Positions 45,162-54,065 of a stretch of 64,000 bases of DNA are shown here, in pieces. Below the pieces are notes generated by a model. The model had not been told where the DNA came from. It saw nothing but the letters and a program-made list of their open reading frames with translations, and ran no database searches. Position 1 is the stretch's first letter. Each line of letters opens with the position of its first letter. The stretch covers positions 103,208-167,207 of the forward strand of contig JAPZUC010000003.1 of assembly GCA_027533455.1 (NCBI GenBank), in the 5' to 3' direction. A program made the position numbers and the translations under genes. The stretch comes from Porphyrobacter sp. (GTDB taxonomy: Bacteria; Pseudomonadota; Alphaproteobacteria; Sphingomonadales; Sphingomonadaceae).

Positions 45162-45298
45162 GTTCGTGCGATCCCCGGATGCAATGGATTGCACCCTAAC
45201 AGGAACTATCCGGAGATAAAGGCGTGTTGGTGGAGTAATACACACCGCTGGTCGTCGCGGATTGTCGTTCGTCGATTTTTGACCGGCGGGATGAAGGG

Positions 45299-45754
45299 TC
45301 AGGCGATCAGTTTACGCGGGCCGGGGCCGGCCTCGCCGAGCTTGTCCTGCGGGTTCCAGATCGCGCAATGTTCAAGGCTGAGGCAGCCGCAGCCGATGCA
45401 CCCGTCCAGCCGGTCGCGGGTGCGCGTGAGCTCGGCAATCTGCGCATCGAGCCGCGTACGGATAGCCGCGCTGATCGCTTCCCAGTCGCGCGTGGTGGGC
45501 GTGCGGCCCTGCGGGAGGCTTGCCAGCTCCGCCTCGATCTCGCCGAGTGACAGGCCGAGCCGCTGGGCGATGAGGATAAAGGAGAGCCGCCGGATGTCCG
45601 ACCGCAGGAACCGCCGCTGGTTGCCGCCCGAACGCACCGGCTCGATCAGGCGCTTGTCCTCGTAATAGCGGATCGCCGAGACGCTGAGCCCGGTGCGGCG
45701 CGCGACCTCGCCGATGGTGAGCAAGTCGGAAGGTTTGAGGCGGTGGGCAGGCAT
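45299..45754 (-). CDS. soxR: redox-sensitive transcriptional activator SoxR
   Basis: A 151-residue MerR-family sensor. The N-terminal winged helix begins 'LTIGEVARRTGLSVSAIRYY'; a dimerisation helix spans about 80-115; the 2Fe-2S cysteines C119, C122, C124 and C130 in 'CIGCGCLSLEHC' have the exact E. coli spacing and numbering. Oxidation of the cluster by redox-cycling compounds would switch on its target promoter. The gene diverges from two VOC genes across a promoter that looks like that of soxS. Confidence 0.97.
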   Translation of the reverse strand: MPAHRLKPSDLLTIGEVARRTGLSVSAIRYYEDKRLIEPVRSGGNQRRFLRSDIRRLSFILIAQRLGLSLGEIEAELASLPQGRTPTTRDWEAISAAIRTRLDAQIAELTRTRDRLDGCIGCGCLSLEHCAIWNPQDKLGEAGPGPRKLIA

Positions 45755-45779
45755 GGCGCGAGGGGTGTTCCGATAAAGC

Positions 45780-45810
45780 TTGACCTCAAGTTAGGTTGAG
45801 ATTGCAATTA
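45780..45810 (+). promoter_or_regulatory. SoxR-type promoter for the VOC genes
   Basis: A -35-like TTGACC (45780-45785) is followed by a 19-bp spacer holding TCAAGTTAGGTTGAG and then a weak -10-like CAATTA (45805-45810). E. coli soxS has TTTACC, a 19-bp TCAAGTTAACTTGAG spacer and TATACT. The long spacer is the hallmark of MerR/SoxR-activated promoters. It drives away from soxR toward the VOC genes. Confidence 0.75.
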
Positions 45811-45874
45811 GGGCAAGTCGATTGATTCGCACCCCCCAAGTCGGCGGATCATCAACTTGCGAAAGGAACTGAAC

Positions 45875-46246
45875 ATGCCGAATGGCACACTCGAACACGT
45901 CAACATCACCGTCAGCGATCCTGATCGCTCTGCACGCCTGTTGCAGGAACTCTGCGGCTGGCACGAACGCTGGCGCGGCCCGTCACAGCTGGGTGGATGG
46001 ACGATCCATGTGGGCGGGCAACACGATTACATCGCGGTCTACAACCACTCCAGCCCGGTCCCGCGCTTTGCGAAGGGCCAGCCGCTCAACCACATCGGGC
46101 TGGTGGTCGACGATCTCGACGCGGCCGAGGCGGTGGTCAAGGACGCGGATCTCATTCCCTTCAACCACGCCGATTACGAACCGGGGAAGCGGTTCTACTT
46201 CTTCGACTGGGACGGGATCGAGTTCGAGGTGGTCAGCTATGCGTGA
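45875..46246 (+). CDS. VOC-family protein, first of a pair
   Basis: A 123-residue glyoxalase/bleomycin-resistance (VOC) protein. 'LEHVNITVSDPDRSARLLQEL' gives the first metal His; 'NHIGLVVDDLDAAEAVV' and the Glu in 'WDGIEFEVVSY' complete the expected site. Such small proteins dimerise and either isomerise, cleave or bind reactive small molecules. AAAGGA precedes the ATG. It starts 65 bp downstream of the SoxR-type promoter and overlaps the next gene by 8 bp. Confidence 0.88.
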   Translation: MPNGTLEHVNITVSDPDRSARLLQELCGWHERWRGPSQLGGWTIHVGGQHDYIAVYNHSSPVPRFAKGQPLNHIGLVVDDLDAAEAVVKDADLIPFNHADYEPGKRFYFFDWDGIEFEVVSYA

Positions 46247-46637
46247 GCTGGCTCCCAAGCTGCAGGTCGCACGACCGACCAACGACATCGACGCCCTCTT
46301 GCCGTTCTATCGCGACGGATTGGGCCTGACCGTGCTGACCAGTTTCGCGGACCATGGCGGATTCGACGGGATCATGTTGGGTCTTCCCGGCGCGCCTTGG
46401 CACCTGGAGTTCACCCGCGCGGCGGGCCACATCGCACCGACTGCCCCAAGCGAGGATCACCTGCTTGTGCTTTACCTTCCCGACGTCGCCGACTGGCAAG
46501 CCGCCTGCGCGCGGATGGAAGCGGCGGGCCACACGCCGGTCGCCTCGTTCAACCCCTATTGGGACCTGCTCGGCAAGACTTTTGAGGATCCGGAAGGGTA
46601 CCGCGTGGTGCTTCAGCAGCAGGAGTGGCCGCTGTGA
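46239..46637 (+). CDS. VOC-family protein, second of a pair
   Basis: A 132-residue VOC protein with 'KLQVARPTNDIDALLPFYRD' at the N-terminus and 'KTFEDPEGYRVVLQQ' at the C-terminus. The first conserved position has 'ARP' where a metal His is often found, and a His lies in 'APWHLEFTRA', so metal binding may differ from the first paralog. It overlaps the first VOC gene (ATG within its last codons), and the pair is surely co-translated. It may bind or modify a redox-active compound. Confidence 0.85.
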   Translation: MRELAPKLQVARPTNDIDALLPFYRDGLGLTVLTSFADHGGFDGIMLGLPGAPWHLEFTRAAGHIAPTAPSEDHLLVLYLPDVADWQAACARMEAAGHTPVASFNPYWDLLGKTFEDPEGYRVVLQQQEWPL

Positions 46638-46641
46638 CCCA

Positions 46642-47274
46642 TTAAAGCAGTGGCGGTTGGGTGCCGATCGGCTTGCCGTCCACCCAGCGGTCGCCGGTAT
46701 GATCGGCTTGCAACGGCCCGCGCCAGGTCTGGCAAAGATCGAGCGCATGATCGAGCGAACCGGTGATCCAGGTTGCCCAATTGTCCGGGGCGAGGATCAC
46801 CGGCATGCGGTCATGCACCTCGGCCATGGCCGGAGAGCTGTCGGCCATGACCATGGCATAACAATCGCCCCACTCGGCAGTCGGCCGCCAAAGCCCGGCT
46901 ACGGCCATGACCTCGACATCGGGAAGCGAATACCAGCTTCGCGTCATCCGCCCGCTTGGACCCTGCGGCTCCGCCCACTGCGTTACCGGGATCAGGCAGC
47001 GGCGGCGCGCAAAGCTATCACGCCAAAAGGGGGTCAGCAGCTTGTCATCGCGGGCGTTGGTGACCGGCTTGGGCTTGAGCTTCTGGCCTTGCTTGCCGGT
47101 CAGCACCACCGGCACCCCCCAGTTCATCGCTCGCAGCCGTCCACCCTCGACCACCAGACCCGGATAACCGGGGTAAAGCTCGGTCGCGAAATTGCTCCCC
47201 GCCGCCGCGTCCTCCACTGCGAACAGCGCGGCGACTTCGGCCGTGCCCTTCGTCATGCGGTAAAGGTTGCACAT
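46642..47274 (-). CDS. SRAP (YedK/HMCES-like) abasic-site shield protein
   Basis: A 210-residue protein of the SOS response-associated peptidase family. Cys2 (after Met removal it becomes the N-terminal nucleophile) would form a thiazolidine bond with abasic sites in single-stranded DNA. 'PVTNARDDKL', a Glu in 'TQWAEPQG' and 'EVHDRMPVIL' are the other conserved active-site parts. Convergent with the VOC pair; ubiA is 4 bp upstream on the same strand. Confidence 0.93.
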   Translation of the reverse strand: MCNLYRMTKGTAEVAALFAVEDAAAGSNFATELYPGYPGLVVEGGRLRAMNWGVPVVLTGKQGQKLKPKPVTNARDDKLLTPFWRDSFARRRCLIPVTQWAEPQGPSGRMTRSWYSLPDVEVMAVAGLWRPTAEWGDCYAMVMADSSPAMAEVHDRMPVILAPDNWATWITGSLDHALDLCQTWRGPLQADHTGDRWVDGKPIGTQPPLL

Positions 47275-47278
47275 CGCG

Positions 47279-48187
47279 CTAGCCGCCCGCGTTTCCGGCC
47301 ACGAAACACGCCGCCGCCATCAGCGCCCCCGCCCAGCGGTTTGACCGGAACCGTTCGAGCGGGTTCATCGGATCGTCCGCGTCGAGCGTCGCGACCTGCC
47401 ATGCGAGATGCCCCGCCACCGGCAGCAGCGCGAGCAGCACCAGCGGATCAGGGCGGTACAGCCAGAAGCCCAGCCCCCACAGGCCAATGGTCGCAGCGTA
47501 AAAACCGCCGATCCCCGCCTGCACCCGCATCCCCATCGCCAGCGCCGACGACCGGATGCCGACCATCGCGTCATCCTCGCGGTCTTGCAGGGCGTAGATC
47601 GTATCATACCCGATCACCCAGCAGATGCATCCGGCATAGAGCGCCGCGAGGGCGTCCCAATTGTCCCAGCGCAGCTCGCTCCAACCGACCAGCAGACCCC
47701 AGTTGAACACCATCCCCAGCCACGCCTGCGGCCACCAGGTGATGCGCTTCATGAAGGGATAGGCGGCCACCAGCGCAAGGCTGCCGAGCGCGACGATCTG
47801 CGCCTCGAGCCGGAGTTGCAACAGCACCACGAGGCCGACGCAGCACAGTGCCACCAGCCACGCCCAAGCGGCGCGCTTCGACACCCGCCCGCTCGCCACA
47901 GGACGCAACGCGGTGCGCGCGACCTTCGCGTCAAGATCGGCGTCGACGATATCGTTATAGACGCACCCCGCTCCGCGCATGGCGATAGAGCCAAGCAGCA
48001 GCCAGCCGAGCAGCGCGAATTGCGCTCCCGCGCCTGCCAGCCAGACTGCGAAGACGCAAGGCCAGAACAGCAGCCACCAGCCGATCGGCCGGTCGAACCG
48101 CGCCAGCAGCGCCAGATCGCGCGGGAGTTGCGGGAGCAGTGCCACCAGCCCGCGATGTTCGCTGTCGGGGACCACCTGCTCGCTCAT
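47279..48187 (-). CDS. ubiA: 4-hydroxybenzoate polyprenyltransferase
   Basis: A 302-residue inner-membrane enzyme with about eight helices. The two Asp-rich motifs, 'NDIVDADLDAKVART' and 'YDTIYALQDREDD', bind Mg-prenyl diphosphate. It attaches the polyprenyl tail to 4-hydroxybenzoate in ubiquinone biosynthesis. The ATG overlaps the stop of the upstream small membrane protein gene (ATGA). Confidence 0.96.
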   Translation of the reverse strand: MSEQVVPDSEHRGLVALLPQLPRDLALLARFDRPIGWWLLFWPCVFAVWLAGAGAQFALLGWLLLGSIAMRGAGCVYNDIVDADLDAKVARTALRPVASGRVSKRAAWAWLVALCCVGLVVLLQLRLEAQIVALGSLALVAAYPFMKRITWWPQAWLGMVFNWGLLVGWSELRWDNWDALAALYAGCICWVIGYDTIYALQDREDDAMVGIRSSALAMGMRVQAGIGGFYAATIGLWGLGFWLYRPDPLVLLALLPVAGHLAWQVATLDADDPMNPLERFRSNRWAGALMAAACFVAGNAGG

Positions 48188-48564
48188 GCCGCCTCTGCCT
48201 TCGCTGCCCGCCAGCCCATGATTGCCAGAACCAGCATGGTCACGTTGCCTGCGAAGTCGAGCATTCCGATGCTGGTCAGCTCCGGCACCTCGTAATGGAA
48301 CCAGTAGTTGAAGCCGAAGAACGGTAGCAGCAGCACAGCGAACACCGCAAAGCTGCGCGCGTTCCAGCGGGTGACCAGCGCCATCAGGCCGAACAGGACC
48401 GCCTGCGAACCGAAGCAGGCGATGGTGAAGCGGTTGATGAAGCTCGTGTCGCGGTAGGCCTCGGTGAAGGCGAGCTCGATCACGCTCCCCGGGGCGAACA
48501 GGGCCCAGCCGCCCAACACGAGGAACACGGCGGCGATCAGGAATTGTGCGGTGCGTGCGGACAT
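48184..48564 (-). CDS. small four-helix membrane protein, function unknown
   Basis: A 126-residue protein with likely helices at about residues 7-25, 46-64, 71-88 and 97-117. Loops are short; a conserved-looking 'YRDTSFINRFTIACFGSQAV' follows the first helix. No named family was recognised. It overlaps ubiA by four bases and so is probably translated together with it, which may mean a role in quinone metabolism, but that is a guess. Confidence 0.7.
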   Translation of the reverse strand: MSARTAQFLIAAVFLVLGGWALFAPGSVIELAFTEAYRDTSFINRFTIACFGSQAVLFGLMALVTRWNARSFAVFAVLLLPFFGFNYWFHYEVPELTSIGMLDFAGNVTMLVLAIMGWRAAKAEAA

Positions 48565-48603
48565 GGCTTGCTCCCTAGCGCCCCTCGCGCCTAGTGCAAA
48601 GCT

Positions 48604-49347
48604 ATGCCCGCTACCCCCGCATGGCCCCCGAAGAGCGCGCCGCGCCTGTTCGTCACCGAAACGCTCGCGTCAGAACTTGCCGTGCGGATCGAGGGGAACC
48701 CTGCGCATTATCTCGCCCGCGTCATGCGCGCCGCACCCGGCGACATCGTGATCCTGTGCGACGATGTGACCGGCGAATGGGCCGCGCGCGTCAGCGATGT
48801 CGGCAAGCGCGATGTGGTGCTGGAAGTCGCCGAGATGCTGCGGGTGCGCGAGGCTGTGCCCGATCTGTGGTTGGTGCCTGCGTTGCTCAAGAAGGACCGT
48901 TTCGACCTGATCCTTGAGAAGGCAACCGAACTTGGTGCCGCCCGCATTCAGCCGCTCGTCACCCGCCGCTGCGTCGCCGATAAGCTCAACCTCGAACGCG
49001 CCCGCGCCATCACCACGGAGGCGGCCGAGCAATGCGCCCGCACCGCCCTGCCAAGGTTGGCCGATCCGGTGAAGCTCGATGCGCTGCTGGCAGGCTGGCA
49101 GGAAGACCGCGCGCTGTTCTTTGCCGACGAGAATGGCGGCGAACCTGCATCATCAGCCTTCGCCAAGCATCAAGGCCCCGCCGCGATCCTCACCGGCCCC
49201 GAAGGCGGCTTCGATGAGGCTGAACGCGCCGCGATCCGCGCCCATCCCGCTGCTCGCCCCATCACGCTGGGGCCGCGCATCCTTAGAGGCGAGACCGCCG
49301 CCATCGCCGCGCTGTCGGTCTGGATGGCCGCTGCTGGGGACTGGTAG
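48604..49347 (+). CDS. rsmE: 16S rRNA (uracil-1498-N3)-methyltransferase
   Basis: A 247-residue SPOUT-class methyltransferase. The N-terminal PUA-like domain has 'HYLARVMRAAPGDIVILCDD'; the catalytic knot holds 'KKDRFDLILEKATELGAARI', 'ILTGPEGGFDEAE' and 'LGPRILRGETAAIAAL', the AdoMet-binding region. It methylates U1498 of 16S rRNA. gshA follows after 117 bp. Confidence 0.96.
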   Translation: MPATPAWPPKSAPRLFVTETLASELAVRIEGNPAHYLARVMRAAPGDIVILCDDVTGEWAARVSDVGKRDVVLEVAEMLRVREAVPDLWLVPALLKKDRFDLILEKATELGAARIQPLVTRRCVADKLNLERARAITTEAAEQCARTALPRLADPVKLDALLAGWQEDRALFFADENGGEPASSAFAKHQGPAAILTGPEGGFDEAERAAIRAHPAARPITLGPRILRGETAAIAALSVWMAAAGDW

Positions 49348-49464
49348 TCTGCCGGGCGCTTCAGCGAATTTTGCAAGACAAACCAGCTTACCTTGCGCAA
49401 AGGCGAATTTGCCTTCCCATCGGCAAACCAGTTTTATAAAGCAACCGGCCAGAGAGGGCCTGCC

Positions 49465-50835
49465 ATGAGCACACGCGAAGCTTCCACTGCCGACGATCCG
49501 GTGATCGAAAGCCTCGACCAGCTGATCCTGCCGATGAGCGGCGGCGAGAAGCCGCCCCAGAAGTGGTGCATCGGCACCGAGCACGAAAAGCTCGTCTTCA
49601 AGCAATCCGATCACAGCGCGCCGTCCTATGACGAGCAGGGCGGCATCCGCGACCTGCTCAAGGGCATGGAGAAGTTCGGTTGGAGCCCGGTGGAAGAAGG
49701 CGGCAATGTCATCGCCCTGAAGGGCGAGGACGGGGCGGTGAGCCTTGAGCCGGCAGGCCAGCTGGAACTTTCGGGCGCGCCGCTGGAAAACCTCCACCAG
49801 ACCTGCGCCGAAACCGGTCGTCACCTCGTGCAGGTCAAGGACGTAGGAGAGACGTGCGGCGTCGGATACCTTGGTCTCGGCATGTGGCCCGACAAGACCC
49901 GCGCCGAACTGCCGATCATGCCCAAGGGCCGTTACGACATCATGCTGCGCCACATGCCGCGCGTGGGCAGTATGGGTCTCGACATGATGCTGCGCACCTG
50001 CACGATCCAGGTGAACCTCGATTACCAGTCCGAAGCGGACATGGTGAAGAAGTTCCGCGTTGGCCTCGCGCTGCAACCGCTGGCAACCGCGCTGTTCGCC
50101 AACTCGCCCTTCACGGAAGGGAAACCCAACGGCTTCCTCTCGTACCGCTCGCACATCTGGTCGGACACCGATCCGCACCGCACGGGCATGCTGCCCTTCG
50201 TGTTCGAAGACGGCTTCGGGTACGAACGCTGGGCCAAGTATATGCTCGACGTGCCGATGTATTTCGTCTTCCGCGACGGGAAATATATCGACGCGGCGGG
50301 GCTGTCCTTCCGCGATTTCCTCGATGGCAAGCTTTCGGTCCTGCCCGGTGAACGCCCGACACAGAGCGACTGGTGGGACCACCTTTCCACCGCCTTCCCC
50401 GAGGTGCGCCTTAAAAGTTTCCTCGAGATGCGCGGGGCCGATGGAGGCCCGTGGAGCCGCATCTGTGCCCTGCCCGCCTTCTGGGTCGGGCTTCTATACG
50501 ATCAGGGCGCGCTCGATGCCGCATGGGATCTGGTCAAGGGCTGGACGATGGAGGAGCGCGAGCGGCTTCGCAATGAAGTGCCGCGCCTTGCGCTGGCCAC
50601 CCGCTCGCCCGATGGCGGTACCTTGCAGGATCTGGGGCGCGAAGTCCTGAAGATCGCTCATGCGGGGCTCAAGGCCCGGGCGCGGCTCAATGCGGCGGGC
50701 GACAACGAGACCGGCTACCTTGAAACGCTCGACGAGATCGTCGCCAGCGGCAAGGTTCCGGCCCAGCGCCTGCTCGATGCCTATAATGGCGAGTGGAACG
50801 GGGACATCACCCGCGTCTATGAACAGTCGTTCTGA
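49465..50835 (+). CDS. gshA: glutamate--cysteine ligase (plant/alphaproteobacterial type)
   Basis: A 456-residue enzyme forming gamma-glutamylcysteine, the first step of glutathione synthesis. 'WCIGTEHEKLVF' carries the metal-site Glu, with 'EPAGQLELSGAP', 'HMPRVGSMGLDMMLRTCTIQ' and 'RSHIWSDTDPHRTG' as further signatures of the class found in plants and Alphaproteobacteria. ATG 49465 matches relatives; the upstream extension to 49393 is unlikely. The next gene follows after 15 bp. Confidence 0.96.
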   Translation: MSTREASTADDPVIESLDQLILPMSGGEKPPQKWCIGTEHEKLVFKQSDHSAPSYDEQGGIRDLLKGMEKFGWSPVEEGGNVIALKGEDGAVSLEPAGQLELSGAPLENLHQTCAETGRHLVQVKDVGETCGVGYLGLGMWPDKTRAELPIMPKGRYDIMLRHMPRVGSMGLDMMLRTCTIQVNLDYQSEADMVKKFRVGLALQPLATALFANSPFTEGKPNGFLSYRSHIWSDTDPHRTGMLPFVFEDGFGYERWAKYMLDVPMYFVFRDGKYIDAAGLSFRDFLDGKLSVLPGERPTQSDWWDHLSTAFPEVRLKSFLEMRGADGGPWSRICALPAFWVGLLYDQGALDAAWDLVKGWTMEERERLRNEVPRLALATRSPDGGTLQDLGREVLKIAHAGLKARARLNAAGDNETGYLETLDEIVASGKVPAQRLLDAYNGEWNGDITRVYEQSF

Positions 50836-50850
50836 ACAGGGAGAGACAGA

Positions 50851-51153
50851 ATGCTGATCGTGCTCGCAAAAGCGCAAGTGGGCGAAGGCTCGATGGACGC
50901 GGCCAAGGCGGCCATCGCCGAGATGGTCGCTGCCTCCAACGCCGAGGAAGGCTGCATCGCCTATGCCTTCACGCAGGACGTGCTCCAGCCGGGCGTGCTG
51001 CACATCGTCGAAAAGTGGCGCGATGAAGCCGCGCTGGCCGAACATTTCGCCACGCCGCATATGGCGGCCTTCGGTGCGGCGATCGCGGGGCTCGATTTCA
51101 ACGTGATCGAAGCCCGCAAATTCCACACGGATGATGGATCGCCGGTGATGTAA
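50851..51153 (+). CDS. putative quinol/antibiotic biosynthesis monooxygenase (ABM)
   Basis: A 100-residue protein with the ABM dimeric ferredoxin-like fold: 'AAIAEMVAASNAEEGCIAYA' and 'IVEKWRDEAALAEHFATPH' are characteristic (YgiN-like). YgiN interacts with quinols; other members act on aromatic compounds. A GGGAGA site precedes the ATG. It is close behind gshA and may be part of the same transcript, suggesting a stress or quinone-detoxification role. Confidence 0.9.
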   Translation: MLIVLAKAQVGEGSMDAAKAAIAEMVAASNAEEGCIAYAFTQDVLQPGVLHIVEKWRDEAALAEHFATPHMAAFGAAIAGLDFNVIEARKFHTDDGSPVM

Positions 51154-51155
51154 TC

Positions 51156-52556
51156 CTACTCGGCCGGGAAGGCGTGCGCCTCGCGTGGCGGGGTCACGCC
51201 CCCGGTCAACAGTCGCTTCAACCGTGCGAGCGGCGCGGTGATCAACCCGCGGCGCTCCATCCACGCATGATATTCGGCATATTTCGGATCTTCGGCGATG
51301 AGATGCGCCTCCTCGGTCCGTGCGCGCCAGTAATACATGGCGTTGACCACGAGTAGGAAAACGCAGTTTCGCACAGGCTCTAGCCAGCCGCCGCTCGTCA
51401 CAATGAAGGGCAGCACGCTCGCCCACCAGAACAGGTTCTTCGCAAGATAGGCCGGATGGCGGGTGAAGCGGTAGGGCCCGTTGGTCAGCACGCCGCGATA
51501 GGTGAGGTTGGAAAAGCGGATGCCGAACACTACAGTGGCCCAAGCATAAACGCCGGTCAGGAACACCAGCAGCCCGCCCCACGCCCACAGCAAGGCGGTG
51601 TTCGCGGCAAACCAGTGCGCCCAGCCCGGGGTGTTAAATGCATAGCTGAGGATCTGGTCGTTCGGCCCGATGATCCCCAACACGAAGGGCGGGTAGCAAA
51701 TCAGCGCGGCCAGCCAGCCGGCGAGGAACGGGTTGCCCGACCGGATATGCGAATCCAGCGGGCGCAAAGTCAGCAGGTATCCGACAGTGCCGATCTGGAC
51801 GTCGATTACGAACAGCAGCGTCACCAGCAGCATGGCGAATTCGACCGGATTGCCAAGGATTTGGGCCGGCTGCGCCTCGACAACCTGCGCAAAGCCGGGC
51901 GGCAGGATCGAGATCATGAAGGCGCCGAAGAAGCACTTGATCGCCCACGCCCGCCAGTGCTTCGCAATGGCGGCCCCGTCCCACTGGTCGCGGCCCACAA
52001 GCCCTCCGCCGACCACGAAAGCGCCGAAGTGAAAGGCACCGTCGCGCGGCTCCACCAGCACGCGGTCGAGCCAGATAACGTAAGGAACAGAAAGGATTAC
52101 CAGCGGGAAGATGGCGAAACTCAGCACGTCCATCGCGAACAGGTAATTGCCGGACCAGTACCAGCGGGCGAGTGCATAGAAGGCGGCGATCAGCGCCCAT
52201 GTCGCCCAAAGCCCGACCAGCTTGATGACCGCAACCGGCATCACCTCGGCGAGCGGGCGCTTGAGGCTCCAGTCGATGCCGGTGGAGGGGCGCAGGTGCA
52301 CCTTGTCGACCAGAACCGACCACAAGACCATCGGCAGCGCTGTAAAAAGCATTGTTGCAAGCGCAGCATAAGGCCCTGAAAGAACGCCTCTTTCAACGCC
52401 CAATGATCCACCCAGACCAAGCGCAGCGGCAATCTCGGGGTAGGAGCGGCAGAACAGGATCCACGCCGCCAGCCCGGCTAGGCCGGCAAGGCCCACACCG
52501 GTCGACACATCGCTGCGGGGCAGCACGGTTGGATAGGGCGAGTGCGGCGCAATCAT
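51156..52556 (-). CDS. multi-pass membrane protein with ICMT-like C-terminal domain
   Basis: A 466-residue membrane protein with about ten helices. The last ~150 residues contain 'NGPYRFTRHPAYLAKNLFWW' and 'YYWRARTEEAHLIAEDPKYA', the AdoMet-binding pattern of isoprenylcysteine carboxyl methyltransferases and bacterial phospholipid N-methyltransferases. The N-terminal part is not assigned. It may methylate a lipid or a lipid-linked substrate. Convergent with the ABM gene, with only 2 bp between the stops. Confidence 0.8.
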   Translation of the reverse strand: MIAPHSPYPTVLPRSDVSTGVGLAGLAGLAAWILFCRSYPEIAAALGLGGSLGVERGVLSGPYAALATMLFTALPMVLWSVLVDKVHLRPSTGIDWSLKRPLAEVMPVAVIKLVGLWATWALIAAFYALARWYWSGNYLFAMDVLSFAIFPLVILSVPYVIWLDRVLVEPRDGAFHFGAFVVGGGLVGRDQWDGAAIAKHWRAWAIKCFFGAFMISILPPGFAQVVEAQPAQILGNPVEFAMLLVTLLFVIDVQIGTVGYLLTLRPLDSHIRSGNPFLAGWLAALICYPPFVLGIIGPNDQILSYAFNTPGWAHWFAANTALLWAWGGLLVFLTGVYAWATVVFGIRFSNLTYRGVLTNGPYRFTRHPAYLAKNLFWWASVLPFIVTSGGWLEPVRNCVFLLVVNAMYYWRARTEEAHLIAEDPKYAEYHAWMERRGLITAPLARLKRLLTGGVTPPREAHAFPAE

Positions 52557-52621
52557 GGCGCTACCGCCCTACACCACAAGGGTTAACAGCTCGGCAAAGG
52601 CCTCCTGAGCCCCGCGCAATC

Positions 52622-52671
52622 GGGGGTCAAGGCGAGGCTAGCAGGGGTCAAGAGGGGGTCTAGGCCCCCTC
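52622..52671. repeat. GGGGTCAAG repeats ending in a hairpin
   Basis: Units GGGGGTCAAG, AGGGGTCAAG and GAGGGGGTCTAG lie between the ICMT-like gene and bamB. The last unit forms a perfect 7-bp hairpin (GAGGGGG at 52652-52658, CCCCCTC at 52665-52671). It might act as a weak terminator for bamB on the minus strand, but there is no clear T-tract. Confidence 0.5.
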
Positions 52672-52694
52672 AAGCGCAAAACCGTGTGTGGACA

Positions 52695-54041
52695 TCACTT
52701 CCAGGCGTGGATCGTGCCGCCGTCGTCCAACAGGTAGAGCACCCCGTCTGCCACCACCGGCGCAAGGCTGACCGGCGCATCGACCTCGGCGAACAGGGTG
52801 GCCGAGCCTTCGCCCGCGCTCACCTTCCACACCTCGCCGCGCGAGCTTGCCACCCACAGCTGGCCGCCGGCGAGCACCGGGCCGGTCCAGAAGATCGGGC
52901 CCTTCTTGTCTTCCTCGTCTTTGTAGCGCTGGAGTTGGGCAATCCACCGCACCCGTCCTGAAGACCGCGCGATGGCGAGCAAGCGCGCGTCATCGGTGAG
53001 GGTAAAGATCCACTCGCCCGCAATCGCGGGGGTGGAGATGCCGGCAAGGTTCAGTTCCCAGATGCGCTGCCCGGTGACCAGTTCATAGGCCGCCATGCGA
53101 CCGCCCTGCCCGAGCGCATAGACGCGGCCCGAATCGATGATCGGATCGGCGTCGATGTCGGTGATGGTCCCCACGGTCGTGGAGATGTTGGTGCGCGCCA
53201 GCGCGTCCGACCACAGGCTGCGGCCGTTCTCGTAGCGGTAGGCGGTCAGTTCGCCGCTGGAATAGCCCGCAACGATCGAGCCCTGTCCGGCCGCAGGCGC
53301 AGCCACGCCGAAGACGCCCGACTGGGTGTTCGATCCGCTTTCGTCCCACACCAGCGAGCCATCATCGGTCTTGAGCGAGATCAGCTGGTTGTCCTGCGTC
53401 ATCACGAACAGCTGGCCGAATGCGATGGTGGGCGATCCGCGCAAGGGACCTGCGGGCTTGACCTTCCACAGCACTTCGCCGGTATCGGCGTTGAGCGCCT
53501 TGACCTCACCCACGCCGTTGGTGGCGTAAAGCTTGCCCGCTTCATAGCTGACCCCGCCGCCGAAAGCGGACGGTGCCTGATCCTTGGTCATCTCGCCATC
53601 GCCGCGCTCCCACAGCTTGGCCCCGGTGTTCTTGTCGAAGGCGACGATCACCCCGTCAGTGCCTTCGGCAAACAGCTTGCCGCCGCCAATCACGGGCGAT
53701 GCGGCAAGGCGCATCCGGTTGCTGGAGCCTGCAATCTTGGCGGTGAAGATCTTGGAGGGGTTCTCAGCCAGCGCGAGATGCCCATAGGACTTGCTCGCCG
53801 CGCCGCCTGCCTGCGCCCATTCGGGGTTGCCGCGCGCCGGGGGCAGCACCACCGAAACACTGGCAAGCGCCGGATCGACCTCGGCCCCGCTCTCGATGCG
53901 CGAGAGGATCGGCATACGGTTACCGATTGTCGGCGTGGTCTTGTCCTTGCCACCGCCGAACAGCCCGCCCTTGCAGCCGGTGAGGCCAGCGGCCATCAGC
54001 CCGGCGAGCAGCGCGGCGCGCGCGATTTTCGATTTTGTCAT
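52695..54041 (-). CDS. bamB: outer membrane assembly factor BamB-like lipoprotein
   Basis: A 448-residue beta-propeller lipoprotein. The lipobox 'AAGLTGC' gives Cys23; repeated PQQ-type blades are seen, e.g. 'GVIVAFDKNTGAKLWERG', 'VKALNADTGEVLWKV', 'MAAYELVTGQRIWEL' and 'LLAIARSSGRVRWIA'. It is a periplasmic scaffold of the BAM complex that inserts outer membrane proteins. ATG 54041 is used; a TTG 15 bases earlier is the other option. It follows yfgM in the same operon. Confidence 0.95.
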   Translation of the reverse strand: MTKSKIARAALLAGLMAAGLTGCKGGLFGGGKDKTTPTIGNRMPILSRIESGAEVDPALASVSVVLPPARGNPEWAQAGGAASKSYGHLALAENPSKIFTAKIAGSSNRMRLAASPVIGGGKLFAEGTDGVIVAFDKNTGAKLWERGDGEMTKDQAPSAFGGGVSYEAGKLYATNGVGEVKALNADTGEVLWKVKPAGPLRGSPTIAFGQLFVMTQDNQLISLKTDDGSLVWDESGSNTQSGVFGVAAPAAGQGSIVAGYSSGELTAYRYENGRSLWSDALARTNISTTVGTITDIDADPIIDSGRVYALGQGGRMAAYELVTGQRIWELNLAGISTPAIAGEWIFTLTDDARLLAIARSSGRVRWIAQLQRYKDEEDKKGPIFWTGPVLAGGQLWVASSRGEVWKVSAGEGSATLFAEVDAPVSLAPVVADGVLYLLDDGGTIHAWK

Positions 54042-54065
54042 GTTCGTCCGTTCCAATCCCGTATC

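Noticed and set aside
45247..45291. CCGCTGGTC/GACCGGCGG repeat between soxR and the ABC ATPase gene
   Set aside because: The loop is nearly 30 nt and one pair is G-T; too weak for a terminator call.
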